Shown in pieces: positions 8,542-16,729 of a stretch of DNA of 64,000 bases. The translations under genes were made by a program, and so were the position numbers. Each line of letters starts with the position of its first letter. Within the stretch, counting starts at the first letter, position 1. The notes below the pieces were generated by a model, which saw only the letters and a list, made by a program, of their open reading frames with translations, was not told where the DNA came from and did not search any database. Source of the DNA: Tenacibaculum mesophilum (GTDB lineage: Bacteria; Bacteroidota; Bacteroidia; Flavobacteriales; Flavobacteriaceae); the NCBI RefSeq assembly GCF_003867075.1, contig NZ_CP032544.1, forward strand, positions 2,164,001-2,228,000, read 5' to 3'.

Positions 8542-9279
8542 TTAAGATTTTAGCATTTGTTTTTGCATTGCAAAATAAACCCTTTTAGCAGCAATTTCTT
8601 CTGCTTTTTTCTTAGAGGTAGCTCTTCCCTTAGCTACAATACTACCATCAATACTTACGCGTACACTAAAATGTTTTTTACTCTGGTTACCTGAGTCTTC
8701 GTATGATTCAAACTTATACTTTTTCTTCTGCTTTTGACACCATTCTATAACAAAACCTTTATAACTAGATATTTTACCTTCTAATCTTTCAATATCTACA
8801 TAAGGCATTATTACTTGCTCGTAAATAAACTGGTGGCAATAATTGTATCCTCTATCTAAGTAAATTGCACCTACCAGAGCTTCAAAAATATTTCCGTGAA
8901 TATTATTGCTAACGTGCTCTTTAGAAATATTACTCTTTATAAATCTGATCAACTCTAGATCTTTACCTAAGCTATTTAAATGCTCTCTACTTACTATTTT
9001 AGATCGCATTTGTGTTAAATACCCTTCATCTCCTTCAGGTACTTTTTTAAATAAATAGGAAGCAATTACAGTTCCTAAAATAGCGTCACCTAAAAACTCT
9101 AACCGTTCGTAGTTTATTGGATGCCCTTTACTATCTACTAATTTTAAAGATCTGTGCGTAAATGCTTTTTTATAATACGATAACTTAATTGGTTTAAAAT
9201 TAAGCAGCTCTTTTAATTCGTAGTAGAAGTTTTCATCCTCTTTGTTTTGGGGTTTAACAATTCTACGAAGAAAATTCAT
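8542..9279 (-). CDS. rnc: Ribonuclease III
   Basis: The 245-residue enzyme cuts double-stranded RNA in rRNA and mRNA processing. The RNase III signature YERLEFLGDAILGTVIASYL is near residues 78-97 and carries the acidic metal-binding residues. GNIFEALVGAIYLDRG provides the second acidic cluster. A double-stranded RNA-binding domain occupies the last about 70 residues (ends KGRATSKKKAEEIAAKRVYF). It lies six bases downstream of fabF in an acpP-fabF-rnc-pyk run, a common order in Flavobacteria. Confidence 0.96.
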   Translation of the reverse strand: MNFLRRIVKPQNKEDENFYYELKELLNFKPIKLSYYKKAFTHRSLKLVDSKGHPINYERLEFLGDAILGTVIASYLFKKVPEGDEGYLTQMRSKIVSREHLNSLGKDLELIRFIKSNISKEHVSNNIHGNIFEALVGAIYLDRGYNYCHQFIYEQVIMPYVDIERLEGKISSYKGFVIEWCQKQKKKYKFESYEDSGNQSKKHFSVRVSIDGSIVAKGRATSKKKAEEIAAKRVYFAMQKQMLKS

Positions 9280-9285
9280 AAAAGA

Positions 9286-10536
9286 TTAATCTAGTTTTCT
9301 AAAGGCTATACAAGCATTATGCCCACCGAAACCAAATGTGTTGCTCATAGCAACTTTAATATCTCTTTTTTGAGCATTATTCAACGTTAGGTTTAATTCT
9401 GGATTGATGTTTTCATCAACATTAACATGATTAATTGTTGGAGGAACAACACCATGTTCCATTGCTAATAATGATGCTATTGCTTCAATAGCACCTGCAG
9501 CCCCCAACAAGTGTCCAGTCATAGACTTTGTTGAGTTAATATTAATGTTCTTTGCATGATCTCCAAAAACTTCAGATATTGCTTTTAATTCAGCAACATC
9601 TCCTAAAGGTGTTGAAGTCCCATGTGTATTAATATGATCTACATCTTCAGGTTTTATACCTGCGTTTTCTAAGCAGTTTTTCATTACTGCAATTACACCT
9701 ATTCCATCTGGGTGAGGTGCTGTCATATGGTAAGCATCTGACGATAACCCTCCACCAATAACTTCAGCGTAAATCTTTGCTCCTCTAGCCTTAGCATGTT
9801 CATACTCTTCTAAAACTATAGCTCCTGCACCTTCTCCTAAAACGAATCCATCACGTTCAGCATCAAATGGTCTTGAAGCTGTTTCTGGACTTTCATTTCT
9901 AGTAGATAGGGCGTGCATAGCGTTAAAACCACCCATACCTGCAATTGTAACAGCAGCTTCACTTCCCCCTGTTACAACTACATCACAATGACCTAGTCGA
10001 ATATAGTTCAAAGCATCAATCATAGCATTTGCAGACGATGCACAAGCAGATACCGTAGTATAGTTAGGCCCCATAAATCCATTTTTAATAGAAATATTCC
10101 CAGGGGCAATATCTGCAATCATTTTTGGAATAAAAAAAGGATTGAAACGAGGAGATCCATCTCCTTCAGCATAGTTTAACACCTCATTTTGAAACGTTTC
10201 CAATCCTCCAATACCAGCTCCCCAAATAACACCAACTCTTAATTTGTTAACATCATCTAGATTTAGCTTAGCATCAGCAATTGCTTCATCTGAAGCAACC
10301 ATCGCATATTGCGTAAACTTATCCATTTTACGCGCCTCTTTTCTATTTATAAAATCGGTCGCGTTGAAATTTTTAAGCTCACATGCGAAACGAGTTTTGA
10401 ACTTGGCAGCATCAAAATACGTTATAGGTGCTGCTCCGCTAACTCCGTTAACCAAGCTATTCCAATACTCTTCTTTATTGTTTCCTATTGGCGTTAATGC
10501 GCCAAGTCCAGTTACTACAACTCGTTTTAATTGCAT
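9286..10536 (-). CDS. fabF: 3-oxoacyl-[acyl-carrier-protein] synthase II
   Basis: The 416-residue condensing enzyme extends acyl-ACP with malonyl-ACP in fatty-acid synthesis. The start RVVVTGLGALTPIGN is characteristic. The catalytic triad is visible: cysteine in TTVSACASSANA, histidine in NTHGTSTPLGD and histidine in KSMTGHLLGAAGA. The C-terminal glycine-rich NTFGFGGHNACIAF is present. The gene starts six bases after acpP, its carrier-protein partner, so both are made from one message. Confidence 0.97.
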   Translation of the reverse strand: MQLKRVVVTGLGALTPIGNNKEEYWNSLVNGVSGAAPITYFDAAKFKTRFACELKNFNATDFINRKEARKMDKFTQYAMVASDEAIADAKLNLDDVNKLRVGVIWGAGIGGLETFQNEVLNYAEGDGSPRFNPFFIPKMIADIAPGNISIKNGFMGPNYTTVSACASSANAMIDALNYIRLGHCDVVVTGGSEAAVTIAGMGGFNAMHALSTRNESPETASRPFDAERDGFVLGEGAGAIVLEEYEHAKARGAKIYAEVIGGGLSSDAYHMTAPHPDGIGVIAVMKNCLENAGIKPEDVDHINTHGTSTPLGDVAELKAISEVFGDHAKNININSTKSMTGHLLGAAGAIEAIASLLAMEHGVVPPTINHVNVDENINPELNLTLNNAQKRDIKVAMSNTFGFGGHNACIAFRKLD

Positions 10537-10542
10537 ATAATC

Positions 10543-10779
10543 TTATTTTTTTGCGTCTTCAATATAGCTAATCGCTTGACCTACAGTACCAATGTTTTCT
10601 GCCTGATCATCTGGAATTTGAATATCAAATTCTTTTTCGAATTCCATGATTAACTCAACCGTATCTAAAGAATCTGCTCCTAAATCGTTTGTGAAGCTTG
10701 CTTCGTTAGTTACTTCGTTATCGTCTACTCCTAATTTGTCTACGATAATTGCTTTTACTCTTGATGCAATGTCTGACAT
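10543..10779 (-). CDS. acpP: Acyl carrier protein
   Basis: A 78-residue, strongly acidic protein. Serine 37 in [10 protein letters not shown] is the site for the 4'-phosphopantetheine arm that carries growing acyl chains. Length and sequence are those of the house-keeping fatty-acid carrier. It is the first gene of the acpP-fabF-rnc-IPExxxVDY-pyk run, with a promoter signature about 32 bases upstream and purN divergent beyond it. Confidence 0.98.
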   Translation of the reverse strand: MSDIASRVKAIIVDKLGVDDNEVTNEASFTNDLGADSLDTVELIMEFEKEFDIQIPDDQAENIGTVGQAISYIEDAKK

Positions 10780-10810
10780 AATTTGTTTGTTTTAAAATTT
10801 AAAATCGAGG

Positions 10811-10818
10811 CAAAAATA
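10811..10818 (-). promoter_or_regulatory. Probable -7 promoter element of the acpP operon
   Basis: TATTTTTG on the minus strand fits TAnnTTTG and would give a leader of about 25 bases before acpP. No convincing -33 TTG is seen. Confidence 0.5.
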
Positions 10819-10959
10819 CAAATCTTAGTTATTAATTCTAATTTTTGCTCAAAAATGTGATGTCTAAAATAAAAAAAATACCTGAATATTTTGCTACATA
10901 CACCACCATTGTTAATAATTATTCTTTTTTTTGTAGTAACAAAACAACTAAATTTTAAC

Positions 10960-11529
10960 ATGAAACGCATCGTTATTTTTGCTTCTGGTTCGGGTTCCAA
11001 TGCCGAAAACATCATAAAACACTTCAACTCCACTAAAACTGCAATTGTTACTCATGTGCTTTCTAACAACCAACGTGCCAAAGTTTTTGACCGTTGCGAA
11101 CGACTAAACATTGATGCATCTTTATTTGATAGAGAAAGCTTTAGTAAAGATGACACTGTTTTAAACTTTTTACTCGCTGAAGCTGATATTATTGTATTAG
11201 CTGGTTTTTTATGGCGTATTCCTTCTAAAATTGTGGAAGCTTTCCCTAATAAAATAATAAATATACACCCTGCTTTATTACCAAAATATGGAGGAAAAGG
11301 AATGTACGGAATGAACGTACATAATGCTATAAAAGAAAACAATGAAACTGAAACAGGTATTACTATACATTACGTGAATGAAAATTATGACGAAGGTGCT
11401 ATTATCTTCCAAGCTAAAACAGCTATTTCATTTAATGATACTCCAGAGACTATAGCAAAGAAAGTTCATGAATTAGAATATAAACATTTCCCAAAGGTTA
11501 TAGAAGAGGTTATTTTACAGAATGAGTAA
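10960..11529 (+). CDS. purN: Phosphoribosylglycinamide formyltransferase
   Basis: The ATG at 10960 gives a 189-residue protein beginning RIVIFASGSGSNAENII, the phosphate-binding opening of PurN. NIHPALLPKYGG holds the catalytic asparagine and histidine, and ITIHYVNENYDEGAIIFQ the third site, with its aspartate. It transfers a formyl group from 10-formyltetrahydrofolate to glycinamide ribonucleotide in purine synthesis. A longer reading from 10891 would add hydrophobic residues unlike PurN and is not supported. The rnhA start overlaps its end by eight bases. Confidence 0.95.
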   Translation: MKRIVIFASGSGSNAENIIKHFNSTKTAIVTHVLSNNQRAKVFDRCERLNIDASLFDRESFSKDDTVLNFLLAEADIIVLAGFLWRIPSKIVEAFPNKIINIHPALLPKYGGKGMYGMNVHNAIKENNETETGITIHYVNENYDEGAIIFQAKTAISFNDTPETIAKKVHELEYKHFPKVIEEVILQNE

Positions 11530-12160
11530 GAAGAAAAAATATTATGTAGTTTGGAAGGGAAAAAAAACAGGTGTTTTTTCATCTTGGGATACTTGTAAAA
11601 AGCAAATTGATGGTTTTACTGGTGCACAATACAAAGCTTTTGCTGATAAAAACGAAGCTGAATTAGCCTTAAAAAAAAGCTATAATGACTATAAAGGAAA
11701 AGATACTAAAAAAATAAGCCTTTCCGCAAAAGAAAAAGCCAAATACGGCTCTCCCATCTTAGAAAGCATTTCTGTTGACGCTGCTTGTGCCGGAAACCCT
11801 GGCTTAATGGAATACAGAGGGGTATTAACTCATAACAAGAAAGAAATATTTAAAATGGGACCATTTAATAACGGCACTAATAATATTGGTGAGTTCTTAG
11901 CTCTTGTACATGGAATTGCTTTGTTAAAAAGTAAAAATATGGATTCTCTCCCTATTTATTCTGACTCTAAAATCGCTATGAGTTGGGTTAAAAAGAAGCA
12001 ATGCAGAACCAATATTACATTTGATAGTTCTAATAAAGAAATTTTAGATTTAATTAGACGTGCTGAAAAATGGTTGGAAGAGAATTCTTATAAAAACCCG
12101 TTATTAAAGTGGGAAACTAAGGCTTGGGGTGAAATCCCTGCTGATTTTGGTAGAAAATAA
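11522..12160 (+). CDS. rnhA: Ribonuclease HI with N-terminal hybrid-binding domain
   Basis: The first about 50 residues (YYVVWKGKKTGVFSSWDTCK) form the viroplasmin-like RNA/DNA-hybrid-binding domain known from Bacillus halodurans and eukaryotic RNase H1. The catalytic domain follows with acidic residues D86 (VDAACAGNPG), E124 (GEFLAL), D148 (YSDSK) and D208 (PADFGRK). It degrades the RNA strand of RNA/DNA hybrids. Length 212 fits the two-domain class. It overlaps purN by eight bases and is followed by a terminator. Confidence 0.93.
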   Translation: MSKKKKYYVVWKGKKTGVFSSWDTCKKQIDGFTGAQYKAFADKNEAELALKKSYNDYKGKDTKKISLSAKEKAKYGSPILESISVDAACAGNPGLMEYRGVLTHNKKEIFKMGPFNNGTNNIGEFLALVHGIALLKSKNMDSLPIYSDSKIAMSWVKKKQCRTNITFDSSNKEILDLIRRAEKWLEENSYKNPLLKWETKAWGEIPADFGRK

Positions 12161-12164
12161 AAAA

Positions 12165-12187
12165 ACCGAGTATCTAAAATACTCGGT
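12165..12187. terminator. Terminator after purN-rnhA
   Basis: Inverted repeat ACCGAGTAT with a five-base loop, preceded by an A-run and followed by TCTAATTTTCTT. It can serve both rnhA and the convergent small gene. Confidence 0.7.
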
Positions 12188-12216
12188 CTAATTTTCTTAT
12201 TCTGCAAAATATTAAC

Positions 12217-12564
12217 TTATTTCACTGCCATTTTGGTCTCTTCCTTCCAAGTTTGTACGCTTGCTATGGCATTGTCTTTAAAATCAATTTCTTTTAACCC
12301 ATCTTCTTTCCACATAAACCATTTACCTACTTTTTTTCCTGCTTCATAATGACCGATAGTTACTTTATTTCCTTTTTTATCAAAAGAAGTCCAAGTACCT
12401 GTTAACTTTTTATCTTTGAAAAAACCTTGCTCTTTAATAGTGCCATCTTTATAAAAATAAGTAGCTTTTACTAAGTCTCCTTCAACTTCATATTTTGGTT
12501 CCACGTCTTGAGCTTGCATAAATGAAACCGACAACATACAAACTGCTATTATTAATTTTTTCAT
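12217..12564 (-). CDS. Small secreted protein with MORN/YwqK-like repeats
   Basis: A 115-residue protein with a signal peptide (LSVSFMQAQ) and beta-hairpin repeats of the type DGTIKEQGFFKDKKLTGTW and KKGNKVTIGHYEAGKKVGKW near residues 39-83. These are the hallmark of MORN/YwqK-type proteins, often seen in Flavobacteria and sometimes mislabelled as nucleotide adenylyltransferase. It likely acts in the periplasm or outside; no enzymatic residues stand out and no function can be assigned. It is a single-gene unit convergent with rnhA. Confidence 0.75.
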   Translation of the reverse strand: MKKLIIAVCMLSVSFMQAQDVEPKYEVEGDLVKATYFYKDGTIKEQGFFKDKKLTGTWTSFDKKGNKVTIGHYEAGKKVGKWFMWKEDGLKEIDFKDNAIASVQTWKEETKMAVK

Positions 12565-12725
12565 AATGTAAATCTTTTAAAGTTAATACCTCTTAACACA
12601 AATATACAAAAAATTTACATATTAAAAACATTTACATAACATTAAATTAACATTAGATATTTCATCTACATAAAAACATTATTAAAAGCTTATATTTACA
12701 TGTATTAATCTTTAAAAAAATTATT

Positions 12726-12926
12726 ATGGCAGTAATGAAAGTTATTGAAATTTTAGCAAACTCTGAAAAAAGCTGGGAAGATGCTACTAGAAAAGCCATT
12801 AAACAAGCTTCTAAATCTGTAAAAGGAATTAAATCTGCTTTTGTACAATCACAAAGTGTGGTTGTTAATGATGATGAAGTAACTGAGTTTAGAGTAAACC
12901 TAAAAGTAACTTTTGAAGTAAGTTAA
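12726..12926 (+). CDS. Dodecin family protein
   Basis: 66 residues, the usual dodecin size, with VIEILANSEKSWEDATRKAI and the closing beta strands EFRVNLKVTFEV. Dodecins form hollow 12-mers that store or buffer flavins, or CoA and other ligands. By hand alignment to the Halobacterium protein, the flavin-stacking tryptophan (position 36 there) is replaced by S37, and the glutamine at position 55 by R56. The fold is clear, but classical flavin sandwiching is doubtful. A near-consensus TATATTTA lies about 30 bases upstream. Confidence 0.9.
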   Translation: MAVMKVIEILANSEKSWEDATRKAIKQASKSVKGIKSAFVQSQSVVVNDDEVTEFRVNLKVTFEVS

Positions 12927-13004
12927 CATCAATATAAACTAGTCACTTACTATATGCGGTTTTAGTAGTTGCTCGAGCAGCATATTTCATCTTTATTAAT
13001 TATC

Positions 13005-13358
13005 ATGAACATTATACAATATTCTCTTTTAACTCTAGTAGCTATTATTCATTTATATATTCTTGTACTAGAGATGCTTTTATGGACCAAACCTAAAGGA
13101 ATAAAAACCTTTGGTTTAAAATCAAAAGATTTTGCTGAGGAAACAAAAGTATTAGCCGCTAATCAAGGGTTATACAACGGCTTTCTTGCAGCTGGTTTAA
13201 CTTGGTCTATTTTATCACAAAAAATTGATGTGGGAATATTTTTCTTGATTTGTGTTTTTATTGCTGGTCTTTATGGTTCTTTTTCTACAAAAAAACCTCG
13301 TATTTTTGTCATTCAGTCTATTCCTGCTTTATTAGGTTTAATCAGTTTAATACTATAA
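13005..13358 (+). CDS. DUF1304 family membrane protein
   Basis: The ATG at 13005 gives 117 residues beginning IIQYSLLTLVAIIHLYILVLE, the conserved opening of DUF1304. Four hydrophobic helices are visible, with TKVLAANQGLYNGFLAAGL between the first and second. It is an inner-membrane protein of unknown role. An upstream start at 12969 would add 12 residues and is not typical of the family. The MscS-type channel gene follows after 56 bases on the same strand. Confidence 0.85.
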   Translation: MNIIQYSLLTLVAIIHLYILVLEMLLWTKPKGIKTFGLKSKDFAEETKVLAANQGLYNGFLAAGLTWSILSQKIDVGIFFLICVFIAGLYGSFSTKKPRIFVIQSIPALLGLISLIL

Positions 13359-13414
13359 AATCTAACCGCTACTTATTAAAAATCATTTATTAACAACTAA
13401 AATTTACCATAAAA

Positions 13415-14221
13415 ATGGAAAAGTATTTTGAAAAATTTCAAGATTTAATAATGACATACGCTCCGAAAGCGATTATGGCTATTATTATTTACATTGTAGG
13501 TTCTTACATTATTGGACTACTACTTAAAGCTACAAGAAAAATAATGATTAAAAGAGAAGTAGACATTACGCTACAAAAGTTCTTAGTTAATTTACTACAT
13601 TGGACTTTAAAAATCCTTTTAATAATCACAGTAATAGCAAAACTAGGTGTTGAAACCACGTCTTTTGCTGCTATTTTAGCCTCAGCTGGTTTGGCTGTTG
13701 GTCTTGCTTTACAAGGTTCTTTAGGTAATTTTGCTGGCGGTGTTTTAATTATGCTTTTTAAACCTTTTAAGATTGGAGATTTAATAGAGGCTCAAGGTGA
13801 AATTGGTGTTGTAAAAGAAATAGAAATATTTACTACCAAGCTTACGGGCTTATCTAACAAAGAAATAATTATACCTAATGGTTCTTTATCTAATGGAAAC
13901 ATTGTTAATTACTCTGCCGAAGGTACACGTAGAGTAGATTTAACCTTTGGTGTTTCTTACGATGCTGATATTAAACAAACCAAAGAAATATTAATGAATG
14001 TTATTACCTCGCACCCAAAAGTATTAAAAGACCCTGCTCCTACAGTAAATGTATCTGAATTGGCAGATAGTTCTGTAAATTTTGCTGTGAGACCTTGGTC
14101 TAAAACAGAAGATTATTGGGCTGTATACTTTGATATAACTGAAAACACAAAAATAGCCTTAGATAATGCTGGAATTGAAATTCCTTACCCTCACTCAGTA
14201 GAAATCCACAAAGAGGGTTAA
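13415..14221 (+). CDS. Small-conductance mechanosensitive channel (MscS family)
   Basis: The 268-residue protein has three membrane helices in the first about 110 residues. The pore-lining TM3 region reads ILASAGLAVGLALQGSLGNFAGG, rich in glycine and alanine as in E. coli MscS. The beta domain (KIGDLIEAQGEIGVVKEI) and the cytoplasmic alpha/beta cage follow. It opens on membrane tension to release solutes during hypo-osmotic shock. Its stop codon overlaps that of the convergent tsaB by four bases. Confidence 0.94.
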   Translation: MEKYFEKFQDLIMTYAPKAIMAIIIYIVGSYIIGLLLKATRKIMIKREVDITLQKFLVNLLHWTLKILLIITVIAKLGVETTSFAAILASAGLAVGLALQGSLGNFAGGVLIMLFKPFKIGDLIEAQGEIGVVKEIEIFTTKLTGLSNKEIIIPNGSLSNGNIVNYSAEGTRRVDLTFGVSYDADIKQTKEILMNVITSHPKVLKDPAPTVNVSELADSSVNFAVRPWSKTEDYWAVYFDITENTKIALDNAGIEIPYPHSVEIHKEG

Positions 14222-14892
14222 CGTTTTTTTTCAGGCGTAACTACAAAATCTTTTAAATAAAAAGGTTCAAAATAAGCGACATCTTCGATGTCGTTTTTTT
14301 TGTACTTATCTAAACTTAACTGAACCATTTCTTTTGCAGAAGGAAACTCTCCATCAATAAAAACTGCATTTTCGTTCACAATTATTCCTTTACACTTTTC
14401 TGCTCCATCACCTATAAAGTATACCTTCCCTTTAGATAAATATTCTTCAAAAGAACTTTCATTTATGATTTCTGCTTTTATATCTCTTACCTGTTCGTAT
14501 TTAGAATTATATACAGCTGCATATACTTCCATACGACGTGCGTCTAACATCGGGACAACAACTCCTTCCTTTACAGAAACTTTATGAGCTAATGATTGTA
14601 ATGTTTCAATAGATATTAAAGGCTTGTCAAAAGCAAAACATAATCCTTTTGCTGCTGACACTCCAATACGTAGTCCTGTATAAGAACCAGGACCTTTACT
14701 TACTGCAACAGCATCAATATCATTAAAAGAAAGCTTTGCTTTTTTCATTACTTGTTGAATAAATGGATGCAGCTTTTCAGCATGTGAATAATTTCCATCA
14801 TTTAACTCTTGTAAAGCTAAAAGCTCTCCTTTTATTGCTACGCTAACCGAACAGTTTTTTGTTGCTGTTTCTATGTGTAAGATTGTTGCCAA
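14218..14892 (-). CDS. tsaB: tRNA N6-threonylcarbamoyladenosine synthesis protein TsaB
   Basis: A 224-residue ASKHA-fold protein starting ATILHIETATKNCSVSV, with GPGSYTGLRIGVSAAKGLCFA near residues 68-88. TsaB pairs with TsaD and TsaE to make t6A37 in ANN-decoding tRNAs. The start is read as TTG at 14892: no in-frame ATG lies close by, the family normally opens with this segment, and a TAnnTTTG element sits 21 bases upstream. The C-terminus ends bluntly against the MscS gene with a four-base antisense overlap. Confidence 0.93.
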   Translation of the reverse strand: MATILHIETATKNCSVSVAIKGELLALQELNDGNYSHAEKLHPFIQQVMKKAKLSFNDIDAVAVSKGPGSYTGLRIGVSAAKGLCFAFDKPLISIETLQSLAHKVSVKEGVVVPMLDARRMEVYAAVYNSKYEQVRDIKAEIINESSFEEYLSKGKVYFIGDGAEKCKGIIVNENAVFIDGEFPSAKEMVQLSLDKYKKNDIEDVAYFEPFYLKDFVVTPEKKR

Positions 14893-14912
14893 ATCTGAAA
14901 ATTTATTTTTGG

Positions 14913-14920
14913 CAAAGATA
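14913..14920 (-). promoter_or_regulatory. Probable -7 promoter element of tsaB
   Basis: TATCTTTG on the minus strand fits TAnnTTTG. It implies a leader of roughly 15 bases before the TTG start. Confidence 0.5.
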
Positions 14921-14930
14921 CATTATAAAG

Positions 14931-14966
14931 AAAAACCTCATTAGTAAAATTCTAACAAGGCTTTTT
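14931..14966 (-). terminator. Probable terminator after the TolC-family gene
   Basis: On the minus strand AAAAAGCCTTGTTAG can pair with CTAATGAGGTTTTT, using a few G-T pairs, around an eight-base loop. It lies 24 bases past the stop of the TolC gene. Confidence 0.5.
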
Positions 14967-14990
14967 CAACAATAAATAAATTTTTCTTAG

Positions 14991-16319
14991 TTAGTCAACA
15001 ATTGACTCCCCGTAATAAAATTTCAATACTTTCGTTTTAAATACATAATCATATTTAGCCCTAATCATTGCTCCTTCTGCATTTACTAATCGATTACGTA
15101 CTTGATCAAAATCAAATTGAGTCATTGATCCATAGTCATAACTAACTTGTGCATTTTTAAAGGCTTCTTTTTGAGCCTCTAATGATACTTGTGCTGCTTC
15201 ATATGTTTTAGCAGCTGCTTTAGCATCTAAAAAAGCTCTTTCAATTTCTTGTTGCAACTGTAATTTTTGACTTTCCAATCTAAATTCACTAATTGAATTA
15301 TTTACAATAGATCGTTCAACATTAGCATCATTTCTAAACCCATTAAAAATTGGAATATTAACGCTAAATCCTAGGCTAAAACCTAAATTACCATCTAACT
15401 GATCTAAAAGCCTACCTGCTGGAGCTGAAGGATCTAAAAAATACCTATAATTTGTGTTGGCTCCTAAAGAAGCATTGATAGTAGGATAATATCCTGATTT
15501 AGCAATTTCAACACCTAATTTAGTGCTTTCAACATCTAATTTAGCTCTTTCTATATCTGGCCAAACAGTTAATGCTTTTTCATATACCACATTTGCGTTA
15601 TCATATAATAATGCTGCTGAAGGAGACCCTACTTCAATATCTGCTACATTAAAATCTTTGGAAGGAATTTGTAATAATTGACTTAATCTTAATAAAGCTA
15701 TACTCAAAGTATTTTCTTGTAGTACTACATTTTGAACATCATTTGCAGCCGTAGATTCGACGTTTAATAAATCTCCTTTGGGTATTACTCCTCCTTCAAA
15801 CTGAGCTCTTGCTCTTTCAATTTGCTTTTTACTGATTTCTGCTTGCACCTTAGCTACTGATAAATTTTCTTTAGCAAATAATACATTTAAATACTCATTA
15901 ACTACATTAAGTGAAATATCATTTTCTACTTTGGCTAAATCTAGTTTACTCCCTTCTACTCCTAATACTGCTTGCTTTTTTTGATTTAAGTTTTTAAAAC
16001 CATTAAAAACCGTATAACTAGCATTTACACCTAACGCCCCTCCAAATAGGGTTGTATTTTCTGTTCTGTTTTGAGATACAGGGTCAAATGAAGACCCAGT
16101 AGAAAGGTTTCCTGATGTTGAAGCATTTATACTTGGTAAAAAATTAGCTTTATTACTTTTAACATCTGCTTCAGCAATCTCAATATTTAAGCGGTTTTGC
16201 TTAACTGTTATATTATTTTTTAATGCGTAATCTACACACTCTTTAAGTGTCCATTGTTTTTGTGAAAAAACAGCTACAGAAGTAAAAATAGCTGCAAATA
16301 ATGCAATTTTAGTTTTCAA
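14991..16319 (-). CDS. TolC-family outer-membrane efflux protein
   Basis: The 442-residue protein has a signal peptide (TSVAVFSQ), the opening WTLKECVDYALKNNITVKQN and two outer-membrane-efflux repeats of long coiled helices and beta strands (second near residues 240-430, with FNGFRNDANVERSIV). It would form the trimeric exit duct for a tripartite pump or type I secretion system. The membrane-fusion and inner-membrane partners are not adjacent downstream within this window. Start codon reads TTG at 16319 because no ATG is available near the signal peptide. Confidence 0.93.
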   Translation of the reverse strand: MKTKIALFAAIFTSVAVFSQKQWTLKECVDYALKNNITVKQNRLNIEIAEADVKSNKANFLPSINASTSGNLSTGSSFDPVSQNRTENTTLFGGALGVNASYTVFNGFKNLNQKKQAVLGVEGSKLDLAKVENDISLNVVNEYLNVLFAKENLSVAKVQAEISKKQIERARAQFEGGVIPKGDLLNVESTAANDVQNVVLQENTLSIALLRLSQLLQIPSKDFNVADIEVGSPSAALLYDNANVVYEKALTVWPDIERAKLDVESTKLGVEIAKSGYYPTINASLGANTNYRYFLDPSAPAGRLLDQLDGNLGFSLGFSVNIPIFNGFRNDANVERSIVNNSISEFRLESQKLQLQQEIERAFLDAKAAAKTYEAAQVSLEAQKEAFKNAQVSYDYGSMTQFDFDQVRNRLVNAEGAMIRAKYDYVFKTKVLKFYYGESIVD

Positions 16320-16354
16320 AAGATCAATATTTTTTATTTAAACTCAGTTAGTTG

Positions 16355-16376
16355 ATATTTCTAAAAGTAGAAATAT
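16355..16376. other. Small hairpin in the leader of the TolC gene
   Basis: Nine-base arms ATATTTCTA and TAGAAATAT around AAAG, about 36 bases upstream of the TTG start. It could be an operator or a leader structure. The whole gap of about 200 bases upstream of this gene shows nothing else clear. Confidence 0.3.
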
Positions 16377-16516
16377 ATCGCTTTTCTATTAATTACAAAA
16401 GCTAGCAAACAATTTTATAACTTAATATGTAAATATGGTAAGTTATTTTATTTATTGCTACTATGTGACGATTAAAACAAAAAAATGTTACAAAAAATTC
16501 TTGATTTTTAGGAAAA

Positions 16517-16729
16517 CTAATTTTTTGCTTTCTTTTTGTGACGATAAATAAAGTAAAATAAAAGTCCGACTAATATATATGGAAACACCATTAAATAAGT
16601 TATTCCATTATTTACTCCTTCAGCAATAGTTTCATTTCCTCCTTCTATCACTGCCTTACACATTGCACATTGTGCTGAAGTATTGAAAGAAAAACCAAGT
16701 AATATTAAAAATATAATCTTTTTAAACAT
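16517..16729 (-). CDS. Small membrane protein with CxxC, end of the oxidase assembly operon
   Basis: A 70-residue protein with a signal peptide (GFSFNTSAQ), then CAMCKAVIEGG, one membrane helix (YLMVFPYILVGLLFYFIYR) and a lysine-rich tail. The C-x-x-C just outside the membrane could bind copper or heme-related thiols. It is conserved in Bacteroidota at this spot, overlaps the DUF420 gene by eight bases, and therefore probably helps oxidase assembly. That role is inferred from context only. Confidence 0.75.
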   Translation of the reverse strand: MFKKIIFLILLGFSFNTSAQCAMCKAVIEGGNETIAEGVNNGITYLMVFPYILVGLLFYFIYRHKKKAKN

